Below are positions 27,270 through 35,652 of a stretch of 64,000 nucleotides of DNA, piece after piece. The position numbers were made by a program, and so were the translations under genes. The number at the start of each line of letters is the position of its first letter. Position 1 is the first letter of the stretch. Under the pieces are notes generated by a model. It was given only the letters and a program-made list of their open reading frames with translations, was not told where the DNA came from and searched no databases. Source of the stretch: Spirochaetes bacterium GWE1_32_154 (GTDB lineage: Bacteria; Spirochaetota; GWE2-31-10); contig MIAY01000036.1 in the NCBI GenBank assembly GCA_001829315.1, positions 103,501 to 167,500 of the forward strand, in the 5' to 3' direction.

Positions 27270-28166
27270 ATGAATGGAGAAATAATCAAGTTAAAATACC
27301 TGGCAGAAGAAATTCAGGCTGAAATCTCAAATAAAATGGTGCAAATAGGCACAACAATAAAAATGGCGTGCGTAATGGTTGGTGATGATCAGGCCTCTTT
27401 AAGTTATATAAACGGGATTAAAAAGAATTCTGAAAAACTGGGAATTATTACCGATATTATTAATCTTCCTTCAGACATAAGCGAACTAGAGCTTGTTGCA
27501 CAAATCATACAACTCGATAAAGATGATAGTTATTCCGGCATAATTATTCAAATGCCTTTACCAAAACACATTAATAAAAATGAAATAGCATCAATAATTG
27601 ATTTTAGAAAAGATATAGACGGTGTCAGCCCGTATAATCAGGGACTTTTATTCAGCGGTCGTTCATTTATGATTCCTGCCACTGCGTGGGCTGTTGATAT
27701 TGCACTGGTACGGCTTGCCCGTGAACGGAATATTCAGTTAGCCGGTAAAAAGGCACTTATTTTAGGCCGTTCGGTGACAGTAGGTAAACCGGCATTTCAT
27801 TTGCTGCTTCAGCGTGACATAACACCAACGATTGCGCATACAAAAAGTCTTAATGTAGAAGAGTTAGCACAGGATGCCGATATAATTGTTGCATGTTGCG
27901 GAGTTGCCGAAATGGTGAACGATACATGGGTTAAACCGGGTGCAATCATCCTTGATGTCGGTATCAATTCAAAATTTAATGCAGAAGGTAAAAGTATTAT
28001 GTGCGGGGATGTACATACTCAATTTACCGCTGATGCCGGTGCTATTGTCACGGCAGTACCCGGAGGAATCGGCACTTTAACTAGTTCGCTTTTATATGCA
28101 AATTGTTTAAAAGGGTATTTTCTGATTAATAAAAATGAATCAATCGTTTTCGATTTTGAGGTATAA
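27270..28166 (+). CDS. folD: Methylenetetrahydrofolate dehydrogenase / methenyl-THF cyclohydrolase
   Basis: 298 aa, usual length for FolD. The catalytic Lys region is SLSYINGIKKNSE (YxxxK). IIQMPLPKHI, DIDGVSPYNQG, LILGRSVTVGKP and VPGGIGTLTSSLL follow in canonical order. The normally conserved PCTPxG segment reads PATAWA, a mild divergence seen in some homologues. It interconverts methylene-, methenyl- and formyl-tetrahydrofolate for purine and formyl-Met synthesis in the cytoplasm. The stop is immediately followed by the rsmI ATG. GGGGG-containing ribosome site just upstream of the ATG. Confidence 0.93.
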   Translation: MNGEIIKLKYLAEEIQAEISNKMVQIGTTIKMACVMVGDDQASLSYINGIKKNSEKLGIITDIINLPSDISELELVAQIIQLDKDDSYSGIIIQMPLPKHINKNEIASIIDFRKDIDGVSPYNQGLLFSGRSFMIPATAWAVDIALVRLARERNIQLAGKKALILGRSVTVGKPAFHLLLQRDITPTIAHTKSLNVEELAQDADIIVACCGVAEMVNDTWVKPGAIILDVGINSKFNAEGKSIMCGDVHTQFTADAGAIVTAVPGGIGTLTSSLLYANCLKGYFLINKNESIVFDFEV

Positions 28167-28850
28167 ATGACAGAAGTAGAAGAAAGCACACTGTATCTTG
28201 TTCCGACACCAATCGGTAATCTTGAGGATATCACATTGCGGGCTTTAGAAATTTTAAAACAAGTTGATATCATTGCCTGTGAAGACACGCGACATTCAAT
28301 GAAATTATTAAACCACCATGGGATAAAAAAACGCTTAATTGCATACCATAGTTATAATGAGAAAAATTCAGCTTCCGGCATTGTAAAACTGTTAGGTGAA
28401 GGCAAATCAATTGCATTGATATCTGACGGAGGTTCGCCTTGTATATCTGATCCGGGTTATCCACTCGTTAATGAGTGTATAAAAGCCGGTATTAATATCA
28501 TAGCATTGCCCGGTCCGACAGCTTTTGTTCCGGTATTGTCTGTTTCGGGTTTCAGAACCGATATATTTTATTTCTCAGGTTTTCTGTCATGTAAATCTGG
28601 AAAACGAAAAAATGAGTTAACAGAATTAGCACATATCAAAGGAACATTAATAGTGTATGAGGGACCTCACCGGATATTAAAACTTATGGATGATATTTTG
28701 CAAATATTTCCTGAAAAAAACGTATGTATCGGTAAAGAAATTTCAAAAATTAACGAAAAGATATATCGGGGGAAACCCTCAGATCTGATTAAAGAACTTG
28801 AAAGTGACAAGATTTTAGGGGAGTTTGTAGTTCTTATTGCAAATTATTAA
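28167..28850 (+). CDS. rsmI: 16S rRNA (cytidine-1402-2'-O)-methyltransferase
   Basis: 227 aa. The tetrapyrrole-methylase-like fold shows LVPTPIGNLEDITLRAL, ACEDTRHS, HSYNE, ALISDGGSPCISDPGYPLV and ALPGPTAF, all RsmI hallmarks. It methylates the ribose of C1402 in the decoding centre using S-adenosylmethionine. The protein is slightly short; the C-terminal helical domain of longer RsmI proteins is absent or reduced. It begins with no gap after folD. Confidence 0.93.
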   Translation: MTEVEESTLYLVPTPIGNLEDITLRALEILKQVDIIACEDTRHSMKLLNHHGIKKRLIAYHSYNEKNSASGIVKLLGEGKSIALISDGGSPCISDPGYPLVNECIKAGINIIALPGPTAFVPVLSVSGFRTDIFYFSGFLSCKSGKRKNELTELAHIKGTLIVYEGPHRILKLMDDILQIFPEKNVCIGKEISKINEKIYRGKPSDLIKELESDKILGEFVVLIANY

Positions 28851-28897
28851 AAATAGTAATAGAATTATATAATGTAAATTATTTCTTTAAATTTGTT

Positions 28898-28924
28898 TTA
28901 AGTTATTTTGTTTTAGGTCGATAA
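28898..28924 (+). promoter_or_regulatory. Sigma-28 (FliA-type) promoter of flgM
   Basis: TTAAGTTA at 28898-28905 (consensus TAAAGTTT, 6 of 8), an 11-bp spacer, and GTCGATAA at 28917-28924 (consensus GCCGATAA, 7 of 8). It lies 24 bp before the flgM ATG. The expected target of FlgM is sigma-28, so this would be an autoregulatory loop. Confidence 0.65.
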
Positions 28925-28947
28925 ATTAATTGAAGAGGTGAACTATT

Positions 28948-29232
28948 ATGGGTATTGATAAAATAGGCTCAGTAAACGGTATGAATGATTATTCAAAGGT
29001 AAGTTCTGTATCAAAAGTAAAAAAGAACGAAGCACTTGATTCAGTTTCCATATCTTCAAAAGCAGAAGAACTTAATGAAAACAAAAGAATAATGGATATG
29101 ATTAACGAAGTACCGGATGTTAGGGCGGATAGAGTTAAAGAACTTAAAGCGAAAATAAATGACCCTGCTTATATTAACGACAAACTTATAAGTGGTCTTG
29201 CTGACAAATTATTAAATCCTTTTAACGATTAG
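28948..29232 (+). CDS. flgM: Anti-sigma-28 factor FlgM
   Basis: 94 aa. The N-terminal half is Ser/Lys-rich and low in complexity, as in disordered FlgM N termini (DSVSISSKAEEL). The C-terminal half has VRADRVKELKAKINDPAY, the conserved sigma-28-binding helix region. FlgM holds sigma-28 inactive until the flagellar hook is complete and FlgM is exported. A sigma-28-like promoter lies just upstream. Its presence implies flagella. The iron-ADH-like gene follows 14 bp downstream. Confidence 0.85.
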   Translation: MGIDKIGSVNGMNDYSKVSSVSKVKKNEALDSVSISSKAEELNENKRIMDMINEVPDVRADRVKELKAKINDPAYINDKLISGLADKLLNPFND

Positions 29233-29246
29233 TCGCGAGGTAAAAA

Positions 29247-30395
29247 TTGCAAGTCTTTGATTTGTTTATACCATCACATTTAAAATTCGGACTTGATGTC
29301 GTTAATAGAATTGGAAATGTCGCGTCAGAATACGGCAATAAAGTAATGCTTGTTACTGAGGGGATTCTTCATGAAAGTAAAACAATTTCAAGGATTGAAG
29401 GTCTCCTCAAAGACAAAGGCTGTGAAGTATTCATCTTTGAAGATGTAATACCAAATGCGACAAGCGAAGTTGCATCATACGGCGGACAGCTTGCACGATC
29501 ATCATTCTGTGATGTCGTAATTGGCTTAGGTGGAGTAAGAGCATTGTCGATTGCAAAATGTATTGCAATGCTCGGAACAAATGATGGTGATTTATCTGAC
29601 TATCTTGATGGCAAAGTTGTAACCCGTCCCTCATTACCATACATTGAAATACCATCAACTCCACGAAACCCTTTTATGTTTCGCGATGAGTTCTGGATAA
29701 CGGACTCACGTACACGAGCAAGCCGTATAATTAAACTGAAAGAAAATACCACAAAATATATTTTATTCGATCCGATTTTGACAACGTCATTACCGAGAAG
29801 ATACACTGCAACAACGGTGTTAGATACTCTTGCAAATGCTATCGAAGGGTATATATCAACAAGTTCAAATTTTTTATCCGATATATTATTTATACAGTCA
29901 ATTGAATTTATCGGTAAATACCTGATAAATGCCGTGAATATACCTGATGATTTAAATGCACGATCATTTTTATCGCTCGGCGGACTTATGACCTCAATGG
30001 GGTTGAGTATGTCTCATACCGGTGCGTGTGCTGCAATATCGTATGTTCTCAGTTCAAAATATAAAATTCATAAATCACTAAGCTCAAGTGTCATGTTGCC
30101 ATTTGTAATGGATTTTAACATAACAGCAGTGCCAAATAAACTGGTGAAAATAGCACAGGCTTTAGGTGAAGACATAAAAGGTTTAACTGTTGTTGAAGCT
30201 GCAATAAAATCAGTTGAGAGAGTAAGAAAACTAATAATTGAGTTGCAATTACCGGTTAAATTAGAGGAATTTGATTTAAACAAAGATGAAATGATTAATG
30301 TTGCCGATGAAGCACGAAAGATGGATTCATTCAACTACCTGCCAAGAACCTGTACCAGTGAAGAATTATACGCAATATTACAAGCAGCATATTAA
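29247..30395 (+). CDS. Iron-containing alcohol-dehydrogenase-like protein with degenerate active site
   Basis: 382 aa, TTG start with GCGAGG at 29235-29240. The fold matches iron ADHs (FGLDVVNRIG, FDPILTTSLPRRYTATTVLD, VMLPFVMDFN). Key motifs are altered: the NAD pyrophosphate loop GGGSxxD reads GGVRALS, the TTAGTGSE-type loop reads PSTPRNPF, and the D-x-x-x-H metal pair reads DTLAN (His to Asn). Two later His candidates (SHTG, IHK) remain. It probably lacks normal NAD- and iron-dependent catalysis. It appears co-transcribed with flgM, so a role linked to motility regulation is possible but unproven. Confidence 0.75.
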   Translation: MQVFDLFIPSHLKFGLDVVNRIGNVASEYGNKVMLVTEGILHESKTISRIEGLLKDKGCEVFIFEDVIPNATSEVASYGGQLARSSFCDVVIGLGGVRALSIAKCIAMLGTNDGDLSDYLDGKVVTRPSLPYIEIPSTPRNPFMFRDEFWITDSRTRASRIIKLKENTTKYILFDPILTTSLPRRYTATTVLDTLANAIEGYISTSSNFLSDILFIQSIEFIGKYLINAVNIPDDLNARSFLSLGGLMTSMGLSMSHTGACAAISYVLSSKYKIHKSLSSSVMLPFVMDFNITAVPNKLVKIAQALGEDIKGLTVVEAAIKSVERVRKLIIELQLPVKLEEFDLNKDEMINVADEARKMDSFNYLPRTCTSEELYAILQAAY

Positions 30396-30481
30396 GAGCA
30401 CTTCTTCTTCGAAATAAAGATAAATTGTAAATAATACGCAGATTTTTCACGTTCTCCTCTTTAATATAGATGGAGGAAACG

Positions 30482-30760
30482 ATGAAAAAACACAATGACA
30501 CACAAAAGTAAATCGGATATAATGAAACTGAGAATGAACTTAAAAACCACTTCGACAAATGGCTCTATTTTCTTAAAAATCTTGAAAATTTTGAAACAAT
30601 ACCTGAAAATCTCAATGAACCTGTTTTTAATGAGGGGTTTCAGTAGGCAAAAATTGCAAACTTTAATAAAAACCAATTAATTGAATATGAAAGAAGTTTG
30701 AAAAACTATTGGGATGCAACAGCTATGATAAAATACCTTCAATCAAACAATATTCAATAA
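30482..30760 (+). pseudogene. Remnant of a PD-(D/E)XK (Rpn/PDDEXK_2) transposase-like nuclease
   Basis: One frame from the ATG at 30482 runs to the TAA at 30758-30760 with two internal stops (TAA at 30509-30511 and a TAG near 30641). It encodes NHFDKWLYFLKNLENFETIP, EPVFNEGF, AKIANFNKNQLIEYERSLK and NYWDATAMI. This is the conserved C-terminal helical part of Rpn-like proteins; the nuclease domain is missing. The gene is dead. A different member of the wider nuclease superfamily is at 34570. Confidence 0.75.
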
Positions 30761-31022
30761 ATTTTTTGATTTTTAATAAAAAATCTATCTAAAATCTACA
30801 ATATTAAATATATACTTGAAATTATTACTAATTAATTTTAAGATTCCCCTATGAATAACCTATATTTTAAAAATATAAACAATCTATTCCCTATTCAGGA
30901 ATGAATACAAAACTAAAAATAGCATACAAAACAACATGTATTTTCGATATCTTAAAATGGCATAAAATCGCAAGAGAATTCTTTTGCGGTTTAAAATATT
31001 AATTCAAATGAGGAAGGAAGAA
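30761..31022. other. AT-rich non-coding stretch with a near-palindrome at 30969-30988
   Basis: No gene is visible. It ends in a 20-bp near-palindrome (30969-30988, 18 of 20 symmetric, centred on GAATTC) and the GGAAGGAAG ribosome site (31012-31020) of the following lipoprotein. The palindrome could be an operator or another trace of the dispersed repeats, since one arm contains GCAAGAG. Confidence 0.45.
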
Positions 31023-33833
31023 ATGATTAGAAGAAGCTTTGGTTTTATTATCCTGCTGGTATGGTTAGCGGGCTGTACCTCACCGGGAACAGAAACAGGT
31101 AACCCGGTAAAACAGACCGTAGTAACACCCGTATTTTCAGTTTCGGGGGGATCGTATGCAACAGTGCAGTCAGTATTGATTACTACGACAACAGCCCAAG
31201 CAGAAATTCGCTATACAACAGACGGAATTACAGAACCGACAGTGACATCAGTTCTTTTTGATGTTGGCAAGCCAATTGTCGTTGATAAGACGATGACTCT
31301 AAAAGCAAAGGCTTTTAAAGCGGGTTTGAATGAGAGTGCTATTATAACAGTTGAATATTCGATATATGCAGATAAAACAGAAGCTCTTGCCCAGGCAAAA
31401 GCGACAGCCAAGTCGATGACTGAAACAGACTACACTTCGGCAAGCTGGGCAGCATTTATTGCAGCACTGGAAACCGCTAAAGCTCTTCCTGAAACAGTAG
31501 AGACAGAAGTCACTGCAAAGACAGCTGCATACAATAATTCTGTTTTGGTGTTAATCACCCAAACAGCTAAGGTAGCATTTGATACGGTAAAGGAGGAAGT
31601 GGAGGCATTAAAGGAGGCAGACTACTCTCCGGCAAGCTGGGCTACTTTTACTGCAGCATTGGAAACAGCTAAAGCACTTCCTGAAACGGTAGAGGCAGAA
31701 GTCACTGCAAAGACCACGGCATTTGAGAATGCATTTGTATTGATCGTAAAACAATTCACAGTAATCTTTGACGTTGACGGAGCGACTACAACAGCTACCC
31801 CGATAAGCAAAACGGTAACAAGCCCGACAACAAAAGTTGACGGACTGCCGGTTGCCCCGGCAAAAACCGGTTTTTACTTCGGTGGCTGGTTCACAGAGAA
31901 GAATGGAACTGGAACAGAGTTCACTGCGACAACAGTGGTTACAGCAAGTATCACGGTGTATGCGAAGTGGACAGCAGTGCCGGTGTTTACCGTATCATTT
32001 GATACCGACAGCGGAAGTGCGGTTACCTCACAATCAATAGCAGAGAACAGTAAGGCAACAAGACCTGCGACAAACCCGACAAAGTCAGGGTATATTTTTA
32101 ACAACTGGTATACTGATTCGGGCAAAACAACAGTGTATGATTTTAATACAGCAGTAACAGCGATTAAGACTATCTATGCAAAATGGACACCGGACACTTA
32201 CACAGTAACCTTCGACGGAGATGCAGCAACAACAGCGTCAAACCCGACAAGCAAAACAGTAACAAGCCCCGCAACAAAAGTTGACGAACTGCCGGATGCA
32301 CCGGCAAAAACCGGTTTTTACTTCGGTGGATGGTTTACAGCGAAAAACGGAGCGGGAACCGAGTTCACTGCAACGACAGTGGTTACAGCAAGTATCACGG
32401 TGTATGCGAAGTGGACAGCAGTACCTGTGTTTACCGTATCATTTAATACCGACAGCGGAAGTGCTGTAGCATCCCAATCAATCGCAGAGAATAGCAAGGC
32501 AACACGTCCTGCGACAAACCCGACAAAGTCCGGGTATACGTTTGATAATTGGTATGCTGATTCGGGCAAGACCACAGTGTATGATTTTAATACAGCAGTA
32601 ACTTCTGCGAAGACTATCTATGCAAAATGGACGGCGAATATGTACACTGTAACTTTTGATGGAGACGGTGCAACAACTGAGGCTGTTTCTGCAACAAAGA
32701 CGGTTGTAAGTCCTGCAACAACGGTTGTAACACTTCCAACAGCACCGGTAAAGACAGGGTACACTTTTGCTGGCTGGTACACTGATAAGAACGGAGCTGG
32801 AACAGAGTTCACTGCAACGACAGTTGTAACTGGGGATGTTAAGGTTTATGCAAAGTGGAATTCATACAGCTACACAGTAACCTTCGACGGAGATTATGCA
32901 ACAAAAACGGTTGCAACTCCTGCAACAACGGTTGTAACACTTCCGACAGCACCGGCAAAGACAGGGTACACTTTTGCTGGTTGGTACACTGAGGAAAATG
33001 GAGAAGGAACGGAGTTCACCGCAGCGAGTGTGGTGACAGGGGATGTTAAGGTTTATGCGAAGTTGACAATAAATCAATACACAGTAACTTACAATTCCAA
33101 CAATGCTACAGGTGGAACAGTACCAGATGTTCAAACACAAAATTATAATTCATCTATTACGGTCAGATCAAACTCAGGTATTTTAGTTTACTTACCGGAA
33201 AATGCTGAAAGTAGAAAGTTTGGAGGTTGGAATACAAAAGCAGATGGTACCGGAGTAAATTATTTGGTAGGAAGCGGAGGATTTACCTTAACTGAAGATA
33301 TTATTTTGTATGTCAAATGGGGTGTATTTAACTTAAGAGATACAGGACCAGCAGGCGGTTTAATCTTTTATGACAAGGGTGTTTATTCAGACGGTTGGCG
33401 CTATCTTGAATCATGGACAGAAGATGAAGCGGGGTGTTACTTTAATTCAAATGTGATAATTGATTTAACAGTAGTAACTTCAACTGCGATTGGAACCGGT
33501 TATGCTAATACATATAACGCTATGGAAGGGGCAGAATATGTGGCTGCAGAAGTTGTGAGGAATGCAACACATGGTGGTAAGAATGATTGGTTTATGCCGT
33601 CGTTAGATGAGTTGAATCAGATGTGTTGGGTACTTCATAGTAAGGGATGGCCCAACGTGAATAATCCCGCGTATGGAACAAATCAAGTTGGCGGGTTTCG
33701 AGATACTTTCTATTGGTCGTCTTCAATTGAAGATAAAGCCACAGTGTGGTATATAAGTTTCTCCGATGGGGATCAGAGATACACGGATTGTCGTGGCCTA
33801 TATCTACCTGTTAGGGCTGTCCGGGCTTTTTAA
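31023..33833 (+). CDS. Large surface lipoprotein: chitobiase-like, FIVAR, InlB repeats and C-terminal Lcl/DUF1566 domain
   Basis: 936 aa from the ATG at 31023, chosen because it gives a clean lipoprotein signal (MIRRSFGFIILLVWLAGC) behind GGAAGGAAG. Order: chitobiase C-terminal-like domain (~25-115), two FIVAR-like helical repeats (~120-243, DYTSASWAAF and DYSPASWATF), about seven InlB B-repeats (~245-770, each ending YAKWT-like), and an Lcl/DUF1566 domain (~775-936: GPAGGLIFYDKG, WFMPSLDEL, YWSSS, PVRAVRAF). A C-terminal Lcl domain ending in this way is a common diversity-generating-retroelement target, and a broken avd follows. G+C is visibly higher than in neighbours, and the repeats include a 444-bp duplication. 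Confidence 0.83.
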   Translation: MIRRSFGFIILLVWLAGCTSPGTETGNPVKQTVVTPVFSVSGGSYATVQSVLITTTTAQAEIRYTTDGITEPTVTSVLFDVGKPIVVDKTMTLKAKAFKAGLNESAIITVEYSIYADKTEALAQAKATAKSMTETDYTSASWAAFIAALETAKALPETVETEVTAKTAAYNNSVLVLITQTAKVAFDTVKEEVEALKEADYSPASWATFTAALETAKALPETVEAEVTAKTTAFENAFVLIVKQFTVIFDVDGATTTATPISKTVTSPTTKVDGLPVAPAKTGFYFGGWFTEKNGTGTEFTATTVVTASITVYAKWTAVPVFTVSFDTDSGSAVTSQSIAENSKATRPATNPTKSGYIFNNWYTDSGKTTVYDFNTAVTAIKTIYAKWTPDTYTVTFDGDAATTASNPTSKTVTSPATKVDELPDAPAKTGFYFGGWFTAKNGAGTEFTATTVVTASITVYAKWTAVPVFTVSFNTDSGSAVASQSIAENSKATRPATNPTKSGYTFDNWYADSGKTTVYDFNTAVTSAKTIYAKWTANMYTVTFDGDGATTEAVSATKTVVSPATTVVTLPTAPVKTGYTFAGWYTDKNGAGTEFTATTVVTGDVKVYAKWNSYSYTVTFDGDYATKTVATPATTVVTLPTAPAKTGYTFAGWYTEENGEGTEFTAASVVTGDVKVYAKLTINQYTVTYNSNNATGGTVPDVQTQNYNSSITVRSNSGILVYLPENAESRKFGGWNTKADGTGVNYLVGSGGFTLTEDIILYVKWGVFNLRDTGPAGGLIFYDKGVYSDGWRYLESWTEDEAGCYFNSNVIIDLTVVTSTAIGTGYANTYNAMEGAEYVAAEVVRNATHGGKNDWFMPSLDELNQMCWVLHSKGWPNVNNPAYGTNQVGGFRDTFYWSSSIEDKATVWYISFSDGDQRYTDCRGLYLPVRAVRAF
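31757..32644 (+). repeat. 444-bp tandem duplication within the InlB-repeat region
   Basis: Bases 31757-32200 and 32201-32644 align at a constant 444-bp offset (148 codons = two InlB repeats), with stretches of identity such as AAAAACCGGTTTTTACTTCGG at 31862 and 32306. Mismatches are few and mostly synonymous, so this is a recent copy-number expansion. Confidence 0.8.
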
Positions 33834-33934
33834 TTATTTATCTATTTAACTATTTTATTGCACAGTTTAGATAACGAGTAGCAATTAAAATAGTGGATAG
33901 TATCTTACAACAGGTGGTCAAGTGGGATTTATCT

Positions 33935-33972
33935 CTCTTGTAAAAATCAAGTACTCATGATTTTTACAAGAG
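33935..33972. mobile_element. Miniature derivative of the MITE-like repeat (perfect palindrome)
   Basis: Arms 33935-33949 and 33958-33972 are a perfect 15-bp inverted repeat with an 8-base loop. The arm CTCTTGTAAAAATCA matches the end of copy B (CTCTTGCAAAAATCA) with one change, and the loop AGTACTC also occurs in copy B. It is an end hairpin of the family without the core. It supplies the ATG and first codons of the avd remnant. Confidence 0.7.
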
Positions 33973-34304
33973 CCACACTATATTACGATTTAAAGGTTTT
34001 TCAAGATGTGTATCAGCTGATACTTAAAGTTTTTGAGTTTACAAAGGATTTTCCGAGGGAGTATAAATTTACTTTCGGTCAGGATATGAAGCGGGATGCT
34101 ATAGTTCTGGTTCGTAGTATATGTCGGGCTAATAAAGCGGTGAAAAAGACAGAGTATCTTAAGTGCGTGGAACCAGAACTGGATGCATTCCGGTATTCCG
34201 GGCAGGAGAAGCCCTTTCCCTTTGGGATAAAGATTGTACAATCACCTGATATGAGTAGAATGATGGATTTCATTCGAAAGTTTCGGGTGGTTTTTTTATT
34301 GTGA
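33957..34304 (+). pseudogene. avd-like four-helix-bundle remnant (diversity-generating retroelement accessory gene)
   Basis: The 115-codon frame is a chimera. Residues ~8-70 match bacterial Avd proteins of diversity-generating retroelements: DLKVFQDVYQLILKVFEF, TKDFPREYKF, GQDMKRDAIVLVRSICRANK. The first six codons come from the palindromic repeat (33935-33972) with no ribosome site. From 34178 the frame runs into an 81-bp dispersed repeat that replaces the last two helices. Avd normally binds the reverse transcriptase and target RNA; this version cannot fold fully. It lies 123 bp after the Lcl-ended lipoprotein, the usual place for avd. Confidence 0.72.
34178..34258 (+). repeat. 81-bp dispersed repeat, copy 1
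   Basis: It aligns without gaps to 35565-35645, sharing GGATGCATTCCGGTATTCCGG, AAGCCCTTTCC and TTGGGATAAAGA. It is inserted at the 3' part of the avd remnant. The shared CCGGTATTCCGG is itself palindromic, as in REP-type elements. Confidence 0.8.
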
Positions 34305-34569
34305 ATTATAAATTGTGAATTACGTGGATTTTGGAGGGGCGGACGTTTTCTTCTTGTGACTTGGTTGCTGGAAATCAACCAGTGTGCTTCGAGATGGCAC
34401 ATAATTAATGTATTGTGCAATAGTTCTAATTGGTTTTTCTACTCAGCGACCTCCAAACTCCGCGTGAGAATAATCCGACATTTCACATTCAACATTATAA
34501 AAAAATCTTGCCTTTTCATCAATCTGTTATTATATACCTTTATACATTAAAAAAGTAACGAGGCAACAA
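34305..34569. other. Non-coding stretch downstream of the avd remnant
   Basis: No convincing gene. It was examined for a template repeat matching the 3' end of the Lcl domain (33700-33830), and no clear match was found. A small hairpin (TGGTTG at 34362, CAACCA at 34376) is present. It ends with a GAGG ribosome site for the TTG at 34570. Confidence 0.5.
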
Positions 34570-35493
34570 TTGAAAACCTATGATGAATTATTCAAAAAAC
34601 AAATTAAAGAATTTTTCCAAAAATTTGCGACTGTAATAACCGACTATGAGATAGTGAAATTACCTAAAAAGGCAGATATTCTGATAATCGAAATGCACGA
34701 GAAACTTAATCAAAAACTCGACATATTCAAATATTTTGATACGTTTAATATCATCGAGTTTAAATCAGCCGCTGACCACTTCAAGGTCGGTGAAGATGAT
34801 TTGAAAATATCTTTCTATATTAATGGAGTCCTTCTACAAGAGCAAGATGCAAATGAAAAGAATACAACATTTACGGTAGTAAGTTCTGCAAAACCGGTAG
34901 CTTTATTAAAGAAATTTAAAAATAACATACAGAAAATCGTTCCTGGACTGTATAAAATAGAAAATATTGCATTAATTCCGGTTCATATCATTGTAATAAA
35001 TGAACTTGAAGGTGATTTTACAGAAGAGTACACATTACTCAAGGAATTCAGTAATGGTCTTGATTTAGAAAAATTTATGAGGCAATTTTTATTAAAATAT
35101 GATACTATTAAAGATAAGGACACGTTTGATGTGTTATTATCTCTCTACGGCATGGATGTTATTAAAATAATGAAGGAGTTGGGTATGTACGCAAATTTGA
35201 TAGAAAGAAATATTGATCAGGTTATCACCGAACTTGGCTTGAAAGATAAATATATGCAGGAAGGCATTGAAAAAGGTATTGAACAAGGCATTGAAAAAGG
35301 TGATATTGGTGGGCAAAAAAAGATTTTTATCAAACAGTTAAATCGTAAGTTTGGGTTGAGTCCTGAAGAAGTAAAGATAATAGAAGCATGTGAAAATGAA
35401 GTGATTCTCGAAATTGCTTCTTTTAAGTTGTTAGATGGTTTTGCTAAGATTGATGTATTAAATACTTTTTTTACAGCAGGGAAGATACAATAA
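34570..35493 (+). CDS. PD-(D/E)XK nuclease-superfamily protein (Rpn-like architecture)
   Basis: 307 aa, TTG start. The N-terminal domain shows ADILIIE and then FNIIEFKSAAD, an ExK core of the PD-(D/E)XK fold. A charged low-complexity linker with EKGIEQGIEKG repeats and a C-terminal segment LNRKFGLSPEEVKIIEACE follow; these are typical of Rpn-like and DUF4351-containing proteins linked to horizontal transfer. The function is undefined. It lies between two copies of the 81-bp repeat, suggesting an accessory insertion. Confidence 0.68.
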   Translation: MKTYDELFKKQIKEFFQKFATVITDYEIVKLPKKADILIIEMHEKLNQKLDIFKYFDTFNIIEFKSAADHFKVGEDDLKISFYINGVLLQEQDANEKNTTFTVVSSAKPVALLKKFKNNIQKIVPGLYKIENIALIPVHIIVINELEGDFTEEYTLLKEFSNGLDLEKFMRQFLLKYDTIKDKDTFDVLLSLYGMDVIKIMKELGMYANLIERNIDQVITELGLKDKYMQEGIEKGIEQGIEKGDIGGQKKIFIKQLNRKFGLSPEEVKIIEACENEVILEIASFKLLDGFAKIDVLNTFFTAGKIQ

Positions 35494-35564
35494 TTTTATA
35501 ATGTAGTTTGTGAACCCGAACAAACTTCGGTTTCCGTGTCGTTACGGTTTGTAAGCCCGGGATT

Positions 35565-35645
35565 ACTGGATGCATTCCGGTATTCCGGACAGGAAAAGCC
35601 CTTTCCTGTTGGGATAAAGACTGTATAATCACCCGATATGAATAG
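35565..35645 (+). repeat. 81-bp dispersed repeat, copy 2
   Basis: This is the second copy of the repeat at 34178-34258, in the same orientation. It contains a perfect 7-bp hairpin (CAGGAAA..TTTCCTG, 35590-35608) that copy 1 has partly lost. It lies in the 224-bp gap after the PD-(D/E)XK gene. Confidence 0.8.
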
Positions 35646-35652
35646 TGGCATG

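Noticed and set aside
31757..33070. Repetitive DNA as a CRISPR array
   Set aside because: The repeats are coding, in one open frame with InlB B-repeat signatures, and units are ~200-444 bp without spacers.
33935..33972. Hairpin that marks the end of the retroelement target region
   Set aside because: It is too far from the stop, has long 15-bp arms, and matches the ends of the dispersed MITE-like repeat.
34305..34569. Template repeat of a diversity-generating retroelement
   Set aside because: A frame there reads NSSNWFFYSATSKLRVR, but no DNA stretch aligns with the 3' end of the Lcl domain with changes limited to adenines.
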